From Ottelia alismoides (Eukaryota; Streptophyta; Magnoliopsida; Alismatales; Hydrocharitaceae): a stretch of 64,000 bases of DNA. Within the stretch, counting starts at the first letter, position 1. Each line of letters opens with the position of its first letter. The stretch spans positions 1,054,001 to 1,118,000 of the forward strand of contig JAZKJV010009784.1 of assembly GCA_037367405.1 (NCBI GenBank), written 5' to 3'. A program made the translations under genes and the position numbers. Positions 1 through 9,620 of the stretch are shown piece by piece. The notes under the pieces were generated by a model. The model saw nothing but the letters and a program-made list of their open reading frames with translations, was not told the DNA's origin and did no database searches.

Positions 1-2830
1 TGTATATTTGTAAATATACCTATTTATTTAACTTAATAACTCACTTCAAAAAATGAAATAAAATATCATTAAAATCCAAGTAAAATATTGTAAATTAATA
101 AATTATTTAATATGTTTGTAAAATAATAAATTAAAATCAAGGTATTGTAAATATAAGTACACATATAGAAATAACACATTGTATTTATTTTCACCCTTGT
201 ATATACCTCATTTAATTAACTAAAAATCACTTGAATTAACTATATTTAGTCCTTAACATTTTCTATTTATATTATTTAATTATGTAAATTCATTTTTTAT
301 TTTTACCTGATTTATTTGTTATTTTGTCATTTTTCTAATTTATCTTATTTTAGGTGCTTTCCGATTGGTCCATCCTAGGTCTGCTGAGCTGGATCAACTC
401 TCCATTCTTCCCACCATTCCCACTTCCTAACTCTCTAGCCATCCTTCTCCTTATTTACCTACACGTGTCACCCATTAACGTCGCCAACCTTCTTTGTCGA
501 ATTTTCAACCCTAACAACTAACTCACTCACCAGTTCATTCACTTAGTCTATCATGCCTCGAGTCACTCGTTTTTTAAATTCAAAAACCTACTGAACCTCT
601 ACTCCTATATATAGTCATAGATCTTCCCCCCTAGTTGATCAGTTTTCCACCAATTGTTTTGTCTGCGATCGGTCATGGAACGATGATGTTGTGACAAAGC
701 TTCATCCCCTTTGATTTGGAGTGCGAGAGATCAATGGAGACCATGATCTAGTATATGGCCGGAGACGTCCATCACCTCGTTTCACCTTTCCACCCGTCAC
801 AACAGATCGAGCTTGATTATCATCCCCGTCAACCGTAGGGTAATCTAATGTAGTGTAGTCTTAACTTATGTCTTCATTTCATTATTTTCCACTTTGGTTT
901 CAGTAAATTAGATCATCATATTCACCCTTTGAACCGTTAGATCGGAGGAGCTTTGATCATCTTCGTTTACATCCGACTTCACACACATTCGTACGGCTCA
1001 TCTACGTCTTCTCATGTATTCTGATTACCTCCAGATCACTTCAGATTTGGAGTTTGCTCTCCATCTTGTTCACCCTCCTCGAAGACCCTCATTCACCCCC
1101 AATTTTCCTTGTTTTACTACTAATAAAATGACATGAGCGATCCTTCATGCAACCGCATCTCATTGTAGGTTTTGGAGCATACCTAAGAGCAAGTAGCACT
1201 ATTGGGAGGTCCACCGGGAGCTTCGTGCTTTTTCACCTCCAGATTGCATTCTAGTCACCATCGACGTCGTTAATCCATCGAGAAGATAGAGGAGCACTGT
1301 AGGAAGTTGTAGCACCGCTCTGAAGCAGATTCTAGAGAGGAACGAGCGAGCTTTTTTCATTCAAATCTTGTTGAAGGTCACATAAAAACATGTTCTTCCA
1401 ACCACACCTGGAGCTACACGATCAAGAACTTCTGCTCTAGATCCAATCACAACCCTCCAAAATGCACTAAAATACAGTCATGGATCGAACCCTTCAGATG
1501 GATCCAATTTGTCCCCGTACGCTACCGTTTCAGTTGTTCTATTAGAGATCAAACTCATATTTACCGTGTGATGCGCCACGTGGAATGGTATAACATTTGC
1601 ACTCCAACTGCTACACGTTTCCAACATTGGAAATAAGTCCCTTAAAGGACACATGTCTGCTAGTAGTAATTTGAACAATTGCATTATTTCCCCCACTATT
1701 TATGCAATTTGCATTTTAGTCCTTGAACTGCAGAACATGCGTAGAAGGTGTTTTCTTGAGTATTTTGCAATAAAAGCCTACATGTTTGTTTCTTATTTAT
1801 TGGCCCCTACAAATAAAGTATTTGCATTTTAGTCCAATCCAATGCACTGCATGTGCACTAACACGTTGATTTTTGGGCAAATTGCATGTTTGGCCCTCAC
1901 ATTTCTTTAGTTGTTCTCCATCAATCTATTAAATAAATATAATTACAATCCATTCCCATGTGAACCAGATATTTATTTTCTTTACTAATAGTGTGGATTA
2001 ATTACCTAACCTTCATTAAAAATCAATAACAAATATTTTATGTTTTCATTTTAAATTCCATGCCCTCGTTGCCATCATATTTCTTTATTCATGCTATTTT
2101 ATGCAATTTTAATTCTTTTTTATTTTCAATAAATAAAAAACACAAAAATATATCCTATTTTCATTAAAAAATCGATAACAAATATAAAAATAACTCTAAA
2201 ATTCCAAAGAAATCCTACTTGTTTGTTTTGATTTATTTTATTTTTTTGACAAACTTTCATTTGCTAATTATTCAGAAAAACAAAAATATAGAAAAACATC
2301 GGAATCACTTTAAAATTCACATTAAAACATTGAAAATCACAAAAAAACAAAAATACTTTTCGTAAAATTCGTAAATTTATCTTTCTATTTATGTTTATTT
2401 CTTTAATTTTTGATTTGATTTTCTATTTTAAAAATCCAAAAACATTTCATTGTTTTCCGTTTTCATTATTTTCTATTTTTCATTTATTTTGAATCTTTTA
2501 AAAATTTAAAATTTCTAGAAAAATGGTAAAAATATCAGAAAAATATTCAGAATACAAAAATAATGTTACTTTAATTTTACTGTCTATTTTTTCTATACAT
2601 AAAAAATCCGAGAAATTTCCTTTTCTTACTCTCTTTACTTCCATTTATTTGTTTTTATTTTAAAAAATCCAGAATATAAAGGAAAAACTTTAAAAATAAT
2701 TAAAATTTTAAAAATAAAAAAGATAAAATTAAATTCCATAAAAATTAAGAATACAAAAAACATCACAAAAACATAGAGGAGTGTGCATTAAATTTCATTT
2801 TTCTTTTCTTTAAATTTTCTCTTAATTGAA
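1..2830 (+). mobile_element. G1: partial gypsy LTR, plus orientation
   Basis: The stretch has the same three-part build as the well-defined LTR of G5 (30295-34003). It has an AT-rich head with phrases such as GTATATACCTATTTATTT-like text near 10-30, then a GC-richer middle from about 350 containing ATTGGTCCA and CACGTG boxes. A band of short 'GCATTTTAGTCC' phrases follows near 1690-1900, then an AT-rich tail. A TATA-like CTATATATAG lies at 605-614. The left end is outside the window, so the LTR start is not seen. The right end is blurred: similarity to the LTR plan fades between 2830 and 3000. No long ORF is present and the 72-codon minus ORF at 1478-1696 shows no family features. Assignment to the same element as the pol remains at 3173 is inference. 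Confidence 0.6.
605..614 (+). promoter_or_regulatory. TATA-like box in the G1 LTR
   Basis: CTATATATAG occurs where the GC-rich part of the LTR begins, the position that holds TATAAAT in the 3' LTR of G5. It would be the Pol II promoter of the element if this is a gypsy LTR. Activity is unknown. Confidence 0.4.
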
Positions 2831-2999
2831 TAACCCTCAGGATTTGTGTAGCCTCATTGAGTTCGATGTTTCTAACATTTCTTTATTTTATTTTGGCTTG
2901 TGAAATGAATAAATTTTTTATTGAGACTTTTATTGGGTTGGGATGACATTTGTGCATATTCCACTTTTTATTTCTTAATATTGAAAATCTGAAAAAAGT
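2831..2999. other. Junction stretch, no gene seen
   Basis: AT-rich sequence between the G1 LTR and a transposed 3' UTR fragment. The phrase 'CTCATTGAGTTCGATG' loosely resembles the CCATCAAGCTCGGTTGG phrase of the G5 LTR tail, so part of it may be LTR. No primer-binding site and no coding signal are visible. Confidence 0.3.
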
Positions 3000-3172
3000 T
3001 GCACTCAGCACAGACCTTAAGTCTAAGTAACAACAAGGGTAATAAAACATAACAAATGAACAAAACAGTATCTACACACCCCCTATAGTTAGGATCAAGT
3101 ACATACTAAGTATAGCAAAAATCCTAAGAGAGACCTAGGTGGAAAACAAATGAGAGAAAGAATGAATAAAAT
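3000..3172 (-). repeat. Stray gypsy 3' UTR fragment in reverse orientation
   Basis: This stretch aligns by eye with 7588-7760 of G2. Both have CCTTAAGT, a run of AACAACA..GGGTAATAAAAC-like text, TCTACACACCCCCTATA, and then CTAAGTATAG and a purine-rich AGAGA/GGAATAAAATC end. It is therefore the minus-strand 3' UTR of a G2-like element, pasted directly in front of the plus-strand reverse transcriptase remnant of G1. The joins at about 3000 and 3172 are abrupt. It shows that G1 is a rearranged remnant and not a simple truncated element. Confidence 0.55.
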
Positions 3173-4125
3173 CGATAGCCCCAGGTACTCTATTGTAATG
3201 CATGATTGTCGTGTTTTCCAAAATGGTTGGGGAATTTCCTGGAGTCCTTCATGGATAATTTCTGAATCCATAGTGATTCATTTGATACATGTTTAGTGCA
3301 TGTGGAACTAATGCTTCAGATGTGTAGAGAATGAATCTGATACTCTCATGGGAAAAAAGTCATTTTATTATTAAGGAGGGTATCGTGTTGGGTCATGTCA
3401 TCTCTAATAAGAGAATGGAGGTTGACCCTGCCAAGGTGGATGTAATTAAGATCCACCAACCAACATCAAGTCAGTGAGGTCATTTTTAGGGCATGTGAGA
3501 TTTTATAGACGATTCATTCAGAATAATTCTAAGATTGTCGGACCACTGATTGATATTTTAGGGAAAGACATCGAGTTCGTTGTAGATGACAAGTTTCTAG
3601 AGGCCTCTAAGCTCCTTAAGAGGAAGATTTGTGACTCATTGATTCTACAAGCTCCCGATTGGTCTCTTTCCTTTGAGATCATGATAGATGCATTAGATTT
3701 TGATATAGGAATTATATTGCGGAAGCGATGAGATCAGATTCCATTTGCGATTTTGTATGTAAGTAAAGTATTGGATTCAGCACAAAAGAATTATATACTC
3801 ATCGAAAAGGAAATGATTGTTGTAGTTTGGGCTTTTGAGAAGTTTAGGTCTTATATCCTAAGGTTACTATCTGCACAAATCATTCATCCATTAGGTATTT
3901 CATGGAAAATAAGGACGCAAAGGCACATCTTCTAAGGTGGATTATGTTACTCTTGGAATTTCATTTGGATATTAAGGATAAGCCCAAAGTTAAGAATGTA
4001 TTAGCTTATCATCTTACTCGACTTGAGTTGAAGGATTCCCCTAACTTTGAGCCGATCAGAAAGACCTTTCCAGATGAGTTGATTTACATTGTCGATTCAC
4101 TCCTTGGTATGCCAACATGGTGAAC
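3173..4125 (+). pseudogene. G1 reverse transcriptase (C-terminal half) and RNase H remnant
   Basis: Translated pieces match the gypsy polymerase of G5 in order. The end of the RT palm (motif like VGEF, FMDN in place of FMDD) lies near 3225-3265. Then come [19 protein letters not shown] near 3391-3450, the RT thumb GHVRFYRRFI near 3490 and the RNase H start FEIMIDALDF near 3672. KVLDSAQKNY with EKEM follows near 3765-3815, and finally DIKDKPKVKNVLAYHL near 3967-4018. Reading moves between frames, with stops at 3729-3731 and near 3935. The RNase H piece around 3860-3905 lacks about 20 codons compared with 40620-40680 of G5. The N-terminal RT, protease and gag are missing. The similarity to G4 (KVLDITQKNYKVTEKQM) is closer than to G5. 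It is non-functional. Confidence 0.85.
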
Positions 4126-5345
4126 TCTCTTTTCTCCAAGAAAGTTCCCCATGGTTGACTAGGAGTAGTATTGACCGACTGAAGTCGGATTCAAGGAGAT
4201 ATCATTGGGAGGATCCATTCCTTTTCTTTGAAGGACTGGATTGTGTCTAGAGGAGGTGTATTCCTCAGGAGGAATATCAAAGTGTCCTCACATATTGTCA
4301 TTAACTTGAGGCTGGAGAACACCATTCAGGGAAAATTGTTGCACATAAGGTGTTACAATGTGGATTATTTTGGTTGATTTTGTTTAGAGATGCCACCGAT
4401 TTTGTACGGCTGTACCTTGTTTGTTAGAGAATAGGAGAATTAGTTGGCTATAGAGATGAGATGCCCATGTGGCCTGTGATTTTCTATGATGTATTTGATG
4501 CTTGGAGCGTAGATTTCATGGGTCCATTCTCCGATAGTCATGGATTTGAGTACATCTTGTTGGTAGTGGATTATCTTTCTAGGTGGGTGGAGGCTATCCC
4601 AACCTGAGTCGCAGATAGTAGGACTGTCTGTAAGTTTATTAAGGAGCATATCATTTCTAGGTTCGAGGCATCTCTATTTTTGATTTTTGATGGTGGTTGA
4701 CATTTTGTGAATAGAGAGATAATATCATTAGCTAAGGACTATCACTTTGAGCATAGAATTGCTAATCCTTACCACCCACAATCGAACAACACAGTTGAGG
4801 TTCCAAATAGGGAGGTGAAGAGTATTCTTCAGAAGTTATTCCATCCAGATAGGAAGAACTAGTCTCAGTTGTTAGACCAAGTTCTGTAGGCCTATGGGAT
4901 AGCCTAGATGACCCCTTTAGGTACTTCACCTTTTAGGATGATCTATGGCAAAGTCATGCCACTTGCACACTGAATCAATTCACAAGTCTACTGGGAAATA
5001 AAAAAAAGTAACTGGAGTTGTCGCCTTGAAAAACTTTGTAGAGACCAAAACCTTAATGAGTTAGTGGAGATTTGTAACAATTTGATCTATAATGAAAAAG
5101 ATAAGAAGTGGCATGTTTCACATATTATGCAAGAAATTTGTTCATGGACAAAAGGTATAGTTGTTTATTGCAAAATTACGAATTTTCCATAAGTAGATGA
5201 AATCCAAATGGACATGTTCTTATATAGTTAAGGAAGTGCAAGGAAATGGCAGCGTAGATATTGCATATCTTTTAGATGGTGAACCTTCCTTTTAGGTCAA
5301 CAACAGCTATTGAAACATTTTATAGAATCTAAAGAACGATCAACT
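4126..5345 (+). pseudogene. G1 integrase remnant
   Basis: The gypsy integrase order is readable. The zinc-binding N-terminus (HH pair in EAGEHHSGK) lies near 4310-4335, and the catalytic core starts with WSVDFMGPF near 4503. A second block, IFDGG*HFVN, lies near 4684-4712 with a stop inside. PYHPQSNN..VEVPNREVKSILQ follows near 4769-4833, then TPLGTSPFRMIYGK near 4912. A GPF/Y-type C-terminus with VKEVQGNGSVDI lies near 5229-5265. Stops occur at the WSQ-like, WAY-like and other sites (4861, 4888 and others), and several frames are used. The first and second catalytic Asp codons remain, but the gene is beyond repair. It leads straight into the 3' UTR hairpins at 5540. Confidence 0.85.
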
Positions 5346-6440
5346 ATCGTTAAAGTGATTGACTTCAAGTCAGTTGAGTTCTTTGCAGATATTTCAAATA
5401 AAGCATTAAGTTGCTGCTTGTAGATCCACATCAGTCAAATTCAGTATCACTCATATTCTATTCTTTTTATCTACTCTATTCATTTAGGGTTTAGTTTCCC
5501 CTTCATTAAATTTTTACACCTACCATAATCTATTCTCAACCTAAGTATTGGGGGATCCTAACCCTATGTTCTTATTCTTCATTTTCTTTTCTGTTGTATT
5601 GTCTAGTTTATACTTAGGTTATTTTTAACCCAAGTTTAGGGGGTCCATTAACTGTACTCTTTTACCTATTCTTTAGTTCCTCTTTACACCTTGATTCTTG
5701 ACTCAGCTTTCATACACTACTTTATATTTAACATGAGCAATGGCTTCATATAACTTTGTGCTATGAGGACATAACAAAAGCTAAGTATAAGGGGTGTACT
5801 ATATGTTTCATACTTTATACATAATTCATGGTTTTATCTTTTTAAACTTTTGTGGGTTATGGGTATTGTATTGTTTTGAACTTAGCTTTGTACAAATTAT
5901 TTTGAAAAGTATTTGAAAACTTTTATATATCTATATTAAATGATTTTCAAATTATTTTACATATGTTTGTAAAAATACAATTTGACTTGTTTTGTTTTTT
6001 TTGTAAAATATTTTGAAAACCTATTTTTATGTGCCATGGTTAGTAAAAAAGTTTTCAAAATTGCTTTCAAACGTTAATGGTGTTAATGGAACTAACTTGT
6101 AAATTAGGTCAACCATTGTGACTCTTCAGTTTATAACTATTGTCTTGAATTGGTGAGGAGGTGTGATTGATCACTATACTGTCATGTTTTAGTATATACA
6201 AGGTTGCATAGTCTTAGGCATATTGCAAAGTCAGGCATGGAAGAGAGTCTGGATCTAAACTCTATATTTTAGATGATCAAGACGATAAAGAGTTCTTTGA
6301 GAAAAGTGATGCCGCTAGAGTAATATAACATTTTATTAGATAAATTAGAAATGGAGGAGCCTATACTTTTTTTCTAAAAGATATTCAGCAAGCAGATTGT
6401 CATCTTATTTGTTGATCTCCAAAAGGATTTTATATAGAAA
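5346..6440 (+). repeat. G1 3' UTR with decayed PPT-like hairpins
   Basis: Non-coding. It holds three relics of the hairpin unit seen intact in G5: CCTAAGTATTGGGGG near 5540, a stem TTATACTTAGGTT..AACCCAAGTTTAGGGGG at 5608-5643, and GCTAAGTATAAGGGG at 5780-5794. The last lies between ACATAAC and CATAATTCATG, a decayed copy of the long ACGAGTTATG stem. AT-rich TTTGTAAAA phrases follow (5885-6060), as after the same structure in G5. The right border at about 6440 is set only by where minus-strand G2-like text begins. No 3' LTR of G1 is seen. Confidence 0.6.
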
Positions 6441-7080
6441 TTTGATACAAGAATTTTATGTACAAGTTTTAATTTACAAAAGTATGTAATTTACAAATAA
6501 ATATTAATAATTATGTCTTTTATTCACACATCAATTTTACATGTTTACAAAATAATTTTTATACCCACAATTTATAACCCACATGACAAAATATTTTTCA
6601 AATATTTTACATCCATTTTAAAAAAGTTTACAAAATATTTTAAAACATTTTACAAATAATTTAGAAAACTATTTTAGAAATCTTTTTAGAAAACATTTTA
6701 CAAAAGATTTTCAAAAATTTTCAAACTTTTTACAAATCAATTTAAATAATTTTATAAATTTGTTTTTTCATATATTTTATTTTAAAGCATTTTACAAACA
6801 TTTGTAAAATATACATAATAATGATACAAAAATAATTCACAAATATTTACAAACAAAATAAGTTTAGAAATGTTTTACAAAAATTTGTACAAAAATAAAT
6901 TTACAAAGCATTTTACAACATTTTTACAAATGTTATTACGAAATATTTTACAAAACTTTTTAAGAGTTTACAAATATTTTTAGAAACATTTTACAAATCA
7001 TTTTTCGAAATATTTTTATTCCAATTTTATAAATAATAGCCATATTATTAAAGAAAAGTATGAGTTATGGCTAAAGTGTA
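6441..7080 (-). repeat. G2 distal 3' UTR, TTTGTAAAAT-rich low-complexity tract
   Basis: Read on the minus strand, this is dense in variants of TTTGTAAAAT and TTTTCAAAA (plus strand ATTTTACAAA), with well over ten copies at irregular spacing. The same kind of tract lies at the same place in G5 (42760-43070). No coding capacity. The 3' LTR of G2 is not found; the tract meets the G1 3' UTR tail to tail near 6440. Confidence 0.5.
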
Positions 7081-7167
7081 TATACAATATATACGACACC
7101 CCCTATACTTAGCTCGAACCATGTCATCATAATGATCAAGAAGCGATGAAGGAAGACATAACTTATG
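7059..7167 (-). repeat. G2 long conserved 3' UTR stem
   Basis: Arms TATGAGTTATG (7059-7069) and CATAACTTATG (7157-7167) can pair across about 87 bases. Inside lies a minus-strand PPT-like GCTAAGTATAGGGGG (7099-7113). Bases 7099-7119 are the exact reverse complement of 42635-42655 in G5, 21 of 21. Confidence 0.65.
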
Positions 7168-7770
7168 CTAAGTACATAAAAGAGAAAAGAATCCTATGCT
7201 ACAATGACTCAAAGAATAATAAATAATAAAATAAATAGAAGTCGGTGATCATTCCTATATTTAGGATCAAATAATCATACATATAGAAGATTGTACAAGC
7301 GAGGAAAAACAAGGAAGGGAATGTACACGAAATTAATGACTCGACTTGTCTCCCTATACTTAGGGTAAAAGATCCATATGTATAGAAAAGAATATCAATA
7401 GTAGAGGGACAAGCGAGACAATATAATAAATAATACAAAAATATCAAAAAGAAAAGAAATGACATCACCCGCCTATACTCAGGGTAAGAGACATATCAAT
7501 AGTTGAGAGATAAGCGAGAGAATAGAAGAAACTAAGATGAAAATATCACAAAGAAAAGAAATGACATCACCCCCCTATACATAGGGTAAAAGATCCTTAA
7601 GTGTAGGCAACAACATGAGTAATGAAACCGAATAATATGAACAACTCGGTGTCTACACCCCCCCATACTTATGATAAAGTGCATTCTAAGTATAGCGACA
7701 CTAATCCTAAACGATACTTGGGGTGTAAAACAAAAATGGAAGAAACAAGGAATAAATCAAGATGAAACAC
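7168..7770 (-). repeat. G2 3' UTR hairpin array
   Basis: At least five degenerate units of the form CCCCCTATACTTAGG...CCTAAGTATAG appear on the plus strand as CCTATATTTAGG (near 7255), CTCCCTATACTTAGGG (near 7350), CCGCCTATACTCAGGG (near 7470), CCCCCCTATACATAGGG (near 7570) and CCCCCCATACTTATG (near 7662). The partner arms are weaker, e.g. CTAAGTATAG at 7694-7703. Each unit reads on the minus strand as a PPT-like purine run after a short stem. The small minus ORF at 7199-7468 falls in this array and is not credible as a gene. Confidence 0.65.
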
Positions 7771-7985
7771 ATATACACAAAGTATACAATGTTGAGGTTC
7801 CTCTTAGCAAGCGCTAGAATTTATGCCCCTAGTTTGGAGAAAGGCTAGGAAAATGCAATATTGAGGTTCATGATGACATCTGTAATGTAAACGTCGTACT
7901 GTCATTGTAGTCTTTGTATGAGAACGATAACGAAGTCAATAGTAACAATGATGACACCCAATAAGTAATTAGGTGGGTGCTTTTT
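7771..7985. other. Unassigned G2 interior, nothing recognised
   Basis: Between the hairpin array and the 196-codon ORF. No stem, tandem repeat or ORF was seen on either strand. Confidence 0.4.
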
Positions 7986-8576
7986 CTACCGATGAATATA
8001 GGAGAAAATAAAATCAAGAACCAATACAAATGAAATCATTGGCTCAAGATTAGAATGGAATGAAAGGGTAGAGCCGAAGAAATCAAACGTAGAGAAAGGA
8101 GGATACATGGACTCCCCCATGTCAAAAAGGTATGGAAAGTCAAGATCAAGAGACTCATTAGGAAAATTGATATCTGATGCATATAATGTAGAGAAATCAG
8201 ATAAATCATCGGATATCTCAAAAATCAGCCCATCCTTGCGAGGGTCATCAAGGAGAGATAAAGCAAACTCAGACTCAACAGAAAAATCAGAAGACTCGAT
8301 CTCGTTATCCAACAGATCGGATGCAGACTCAGGAAATGAAATTGAGTACAAAGAACAAACCACCTGTAGAAAACCCTCGCGGAGATAGAAAAAATCAGAA
8401 TGACTCGAGGAAGAGAAGGAACGATCAAACTCAAATAACGGGTTATCTATCGATGTTAGAGAAAAGTTGTCCAACGTATGAGAAAGATCATTCTCAAAGA
8501 AATCAAAGTCAAGATCAAAGAGATCATTGACCTGCCAGAGTGAAGGGATCTGAGCTAGGGCAATGATGGAAATCAT
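7986..8576 (-). CDS. Unrecognised 196-codon ORF inside gypsy element G2
   Basis: An uninterrupted minus-strand reading frame of 196 codons sits between the decayed gag and the 3' UTR of G2, where a full element would have protease, RT and integrase. The product is acidic and rich in Ser, Asp, Phe and Leu (many DF, DL and SLD pairs). It has no cysteine cluster, no DSG, FMDD or DDE motif and no signal peptide. Asp/Ser/Glu-rich spacer text also occurs between protease and RT in G5 (about 38800-39200), so it may be a relic of that spacer fused to gag by a deletion of pol. It is surprising that it stays open while the adjacent gag has several stops. The overlapping plus-strand frame (8107-8388) is probably its shadow, because both come from GA/TC-rich codons. 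Function unknown; it could be chance. Confidence 0.35.
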   Translation of the reverse strand: MISIIALAQIPSLWQVNDLFDLDFDFFENDLSHTLDNFSLTSIDNPLFEFDRSFSSSSHSDFFYLREGFLQVVCSLYSISFPESASDLLDNEIESSDFSVESEFALSLLDDPRKDGLIFEISDDLSDFSTLYASDINFPNESLDLDFPYLFDMGESMYPPFSTFDFFGSTLSFHSNLEPMISFVLVLDFIFSYIHR

Positions 8577-9620
8577 CTAATCCTCAGAAACTATATCGAT
8601 CTCATCACATAGGAGGATGGATGGCTCACATATAGGACTATCAATGTCGACAAATCAAAACAGTGTCCCTCATCTCACTCCGGTTGTTGAAATGGACAGA
8701 AATATCCATCTGAATCAGAGAAGATACTCTAAGGAACAAAATATGCATGGTCTTAACATGGAAACTACAATGGTAGAAAAGGCATCTGAAAAAACGTGTG
8801 TTCCATTTCTTGGAATACCAGAATGGTTGGTATCCAAGACTTAGTGATTGTTCATCATCCATCATTTGCGCAGCTGTAGAATACGCATGAAACATAACAC
8901 ACCTAACTAGTTTAGTATCTCCCTCGTGTGTTGTCCCGACTAAATCATCTTGTGAAGACTGGGAAGTCAACAAGATGTCAGAATGCTCTCCAAAGATGTT
9001 CCAAAGTAAATTAACATTGATACTGTGGTGTTAATCACCACATGAGGCATCGCCCAATCTCTACTGCTCAACGGTCTTCCCCCTATAGAAGATCAATACA
9101 AGGTTAGTCTTCGAGATTTCGTGATCCCGAAATCTCCTCAAGAGGTCAAGAAACCTCAGCCATGAATCATGCATTGGCTCTTGAGGGTCTAAGGTAAAAT
9201 CTTTGATAATTCACTGCATCAAATTTTCTCTATGATGGGGGTAAAATCTCTGCAAGAACAATGCCTGTAGGTCACCCCATGTAGAAATCTTCCTTCCCAA
9301 CTCTTTTTACCATCTCTTGGCTCTATCCTGAAGTGTGAAAGGGAAAGTTATCAGCCTCAACACCTCAGAAGTGATATCTAAATATTCTCATGAATAAAAA
9401 AACTCCTCGGATTCAAAGATATGGAAATATGGTTCCTCGTGCATTTCCCCTGAAAATTTCACCAGTAGCTGAATGAACTCTAAATCTAGAATGAAAAGAC
9501 TCAATGTAGAAGCTGATTTTGGTCCATGATCTGTCTGGTCCTTTGTCATCCCGTCATAGAAACTGTTTGAAGCTAGTAACTTGTCAATGTGATTGCCTAT
9601 GGAATGCACCGTCATCCGAG
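8577..9620 (-). pseudogene. G2 gag remnant
   Basis: Minus-strand translation from 9615 downwards gives a retrotransposon Gag capsid pattern: MHEEPYFHIFE, then EVLRLITFPFTLQDRAKRW, WGDLQALFLQRFYP, FTLDPQEPMHDSWLRFLDLL and a DASCGD-like end near 9030. The same order occurs in G5 Gag (EEPHLHLQEFE, IRMIAFPFSLADRAAAW, WEQLRAEYLHKYYP). At least four stops interrupt it: after FFYS, after the RW of AKRW, in LMQ*I and in VEQ*RL. The part 8641-8973 is open for 110 codons but resembles nothing I can name. No nucleocapsid zinc knuckle is seen, as is usual for this lineage. Confidence 0.75.

Noticed and set aside
7199..7468. 89-codon minus ORF with a hydrophobic Phe/Tyr-rich product
   Set aside because: It lies across the hairpin array of the G2 3' UTR; hydrophobicity comes from T-rich codons.
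8107..8388. 93-codon plus ORF rich in Ser/Asp/Lys/Arg
   Set aside because: Shadow of the minus 196-codon ORF; GA-rich codons open both strands. The minus frame agrees with the orientation of G2.
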